Shown: in pieces, positions 62,612-64,000 of the stretch | Layout: every line of letters starts with the position of its first letter | How positions within the stretch are numbered: position 1 is the first letter of the stretch | Source: an uncultured Gammaproteobacteria bacterium | GTDB taxonomy: Bacteria > Pseudomonadota > Gammaproteobacteria > Pseudomonadales > Azotimanducaceae | Reading direction: 5' to 3' | Length of the DNA stretch: 64,000 nucleotides | NCBI GenBank assembly: GCA_913050215.1 | Contig: CAJXBG010000002.1 | Span: forward strand, 24,358 to 88,357 | Position numbers and translations under genes: made by a program | Notes under the pieces: model-generated | Told to the model about the DNA's origin: nothing | Database searches by the model: none | Seen by the model: the letters and a program-made list of their open reading frames with translations, nothing else

Positions 62612-63610
62612 TTGTTCATTGAGGAAAACAAGCAACTTGCTGCCTTTACGACCTTTGGTTTGCCTTCTATCGCAAGGTATTACTTCGAGGCACGTAGCTG
62701 CGAGGATCTCCGTGAAGCGCTCTTGTTTGCTAAAAGGCGGAAAATTGACGCCTTTCTACTGGGCGGCGGAAGCAACGTTGTTCTCGCCCCTTCTTTGAAT
62801 TGTTTGGTTGTTCGAGTCATGCTAGGTGGCATTGAAGTAACGGACAATATTGTTAAGGTGAAAGCGGGTGAAAATTGGCACTCGGTCGTGCTTGCTACCC
62901 TCGGCCAGGGTTTGTTCGGTTTGGAGAATTTATCCCTGATACCGGGTAGCGTGGGCGCCGCTCCTATTCAGAACATCGGAGCGTACGGGGTTGAAATTGA
63001 ATCGGTCATATCCGCTGTAACAGTACTTGACCGTCAAACATTAGATTTCCTTAGCCTAGATGTCAGCGAGTGTAAATTCGGTTATCGAACCAGCATTTTC
63101 AAGGAAGACTCAAAAGACAAGTATGTCGTGACTGATGTTTCGCTGAAACTTTCCGAACAGTTTACGCCCCGATTGGACTATCCCGAGCTACAATCAGAGC
63201 TTGAAACAGAATCGGTGCTTACCGCGAAAGTTGTTAGCGATGCTGTAATCCGAATCCGAAAGCGTAAGTTGCCAGACCCCGAGCAGATCGGCAATGTCGG
63301 AAGCTTTTTTAAGAATCCGATAGTCACGCTGTCTGAATTTGAGGTGATCAAGTTAAACGAACCGACTGTGACGGGACTGCATATGCCTGGCAACCTAATA
63401 AAGTTGTCCGCTGCGAGGCTGATCGATCATGCCGGACTTAAGGGTAAGCGGGTTGGAGGTGCCAAGGTTTCAGAGCAGCATGCTCTGGTCCTTACAAACC
63501 ATGCCCATGCGAATTATTCAGACGTAGAGGGTTTAGTAGGCCTAATCGTTGCAGCGGTCAAGAGCAGGTTCGGTGTATCGCTTGAAACCGAACCCGTCTT
63601 TTACACCTGA
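62612..63610 (+). CDS. murB: UDP-N-acetylenolpyruvoylglucosamine reductase
   Basis: 332 residues, FAD enzyme that makes UDP-MurNAc in cell wall synthesis. N-terminal QLAAFTTFGLPSIARYYFEA, FLLGGGSNVVLAP (FAD pyrophosphate loop), GLENLSLIPGSVGAAPIQNI with GAYGVEI, FGYRTSIFK and GNVGSFFKNPIV (catalytic Ser region) are all present, ending in the type I C-terminal domain AARLIDHAGLKGKRVGGAKV. TTG start with GAGG about 11 nt upstream. It lies 32 nt after the selenoprotein. Confidence 0.95.
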   Translation: MFIEENKQLAAFTTFGLPSIARYYFEARSCEDLREALLFAKRRKIDAFLLGGGSNVVLAPSLNCLVVRVMLGGIEVTDNIVKVKAGENWHSVVLATLGQGLFGLENLSLIPGSVGAAPIQNIGAYGVEIESVISAVTVLDRQTLDFLSLDVSECKFGYRTSIFKEDSKDKYVVTDVSLKLSEQFTPRLDYPELQSELETESVLTAKVVSDAVIRIRKRKLPDPEQIGNVGSFFKNPIVTLSEFEVIKLNEPTVTGLHMPGNLIKLSAARLIDHAGLKGKRVGGAKVSEQHALVLTNHAHANYSDVEGLVGLIVAAVKSRFGVSLETEPVFYT

Positions 63611-63656
63611 ACTGGTAGTCAGTTCACCACGACAGGTGTCGTTAGTCTGGGTCTAA

Positions 63657-64000
63657 CTACCGATCTCTTGAAATCGCTTCGCTTTCGTTCTTATCCTCAG
63701 ATTGTTCAGCAACCGCCTCGCCAGAAGCATCAGCCGCTTCTGCAGTAGGCACCTCAGCTATCTCTTCAATAGGCGCCTCAGCTATCTCTTCAATAGGCGC
63801 CTCAGCGGTCTCTTCAATAGGCGCCTCAGCAATCTCTTCTAAAGGAGCCTCAGCGATCACTTCATTAGAAGCCTCAGCGGTCTCTTCAGTAGGAGCCTCA
63901 GCTATCTCTTCTAAAGGAGCTTCAGCGGTCTCTTCAATAGGAGCCTCAGCGGTCTCTTCAATAGGAGCCTCAGCGGTCTCTTCAATAGGAGCCTCAGCGG
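63657..64000 (-). CDS. rne: C-terminal end of acidic repeat protein, probably RNase E (5' part beyond window)
   Basis: 113 complete codons are visible at the C-terminal end, stop TAG at 63657-63659. The sequence is built of 8-residue repeats of the form (A-E-A-P-I-E-E-T/I), with degenerate copies nearest the end, then ASGEAVAEQSEDKNESEAIS. Such acidic low-complexity tails occur in RNase E. In Pseudomonas the gene next to murB is rne, which supports the name. No catalytic domain is visible, so the identity is inferred from position and composition only. Confidence 0.5.
   Translation of the reverse strand, partial: AEAPIEETAEAPIEETAEAPIEETAEAPLEEIAEAPTEETAEASNEVIAEAPLEEIAEAPIEETAEAPIEEIAEAPIEEIAEVPTAEAADASGEAVAEQSEDKNESEAISRDR
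63747..64000. repeat. 24-bp tandem repeats coding an acidic tail
   Basis: About ten to eleven copies of a 24-bp unit resembling TCTTCAATAGGAGCCTCAG plus CGGTC, running off the window edge. The copies nearest 64000 are almost identical, while those near 63750 have drifted. They encode the A-E-A-P-I-E-E-T repeats on the leftward strand. Copy number probably varies between strains. Confidence 0.92.

Overview
The window reads as chromosomal DNA of a Gram-negative gammaproteobacterium, probably a marine or other aquatic heterotroph related to the Pseudomonas/Cellvibrio side of the class. The basis is lipoprotein export (LolCDE), lipid A and KDO genes (MsbA, LpxK, KdsB), an NqrM/ApbE pair, an E. 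coli-type LexA operator pair and a sigma-32-type promoter. Gene order also fits: from memory of the Pseudomonas aeruginosa map, nqr-apbE-nqrM, lolCDE-DUF2062-comEC, exbBD-lpxK-ycaR-kdsB-murB-rne form one neighbourhood. Here the same genes appear in the same order, but split into a left part (6.1-15.9 kb) and a right part (55.4-64 kb). About 39 kb of other genes lie between. No rRNA, tRNA, CRISPR array, insertion sequence or phage gene was seen.

Layout. 0-4.4 kb: a PLP-dependent D-cysteine desulfhydrase-like gene (cut by the window edge), a TPR protein coupled to a purple-acid-phosphatase-like lipoprotein, and an LLM oxidoreductase. 4.4-9.3 kb: two acyl-CoA synthetases flanking apbE and nqrM. 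9.6-15.9 kb: lolCDE, DUF2062, comEC. 16.1-21.5 kb: coaBC and coaX (CoA synthesis), converging on a leftward unit beta-propeller phytase, greB, hisC, DUF2244. 21.5-24.9 kb: a 16-bp tandem repeat, a heat-shock promoter, clpB, then two LexA boxes driving a small unknown gene that ends at an intrinsic terminator. 24.9-33.4 kb: two cation diffusion facilitators, an L-2-hydroxyglutarate oxidase-like flavoprotein, pdxH, an NSS transporter, a D-threonine aldolase/D-serine dehydratase-like enzyme and a MaoC protein. 33.4-36.7 kb: a leftward cobalt-type nitrile hydratase operon headed by an acyl-CoA synthetase. 36.9-44 kb: a leftward Cus-type copper/silver efflux operon. 44-55.3 kb: nitroreductase, an NpRdhA-type reductive-dehalogenase-like protein, an SDR remnant, a beta-lactamase-fold protein lacking the usual serine, GNAT, two LLM oxidoreductases, 3-hydroxyacyl-CoA dehydrogenase, rhlE, a NYN protein and a sugar-lactone oxidase. 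55.4-64 kb: exbBD, a single reading frame fusing MsbA to LpxK, ycaR, kdsB, a two-gene selenoprotein unit, murB and the tail of a repeat-rich protein that is probably RNase E.

The most notable item is at 62055-62579. This is a UGSC-family gene whose TGA codon at 62331-62333 should be read as selenocysteine. It is followed after exactly 11 nt by a stem-loop placed like a bacterial SECIS element. A naive gene caller would split it into two fragments. The gene upstream (60560-61987) carries an N-terminal CxxC thioredoxin-like segment and looks like its functional partner. Other points worth attention are the MsbA-LpxK fusion, the SOS-controlled small gene with a clamp-binding-like C-terminus, the duplicated RdhA-like protein and the amidase-free nitrile hydratase operon.
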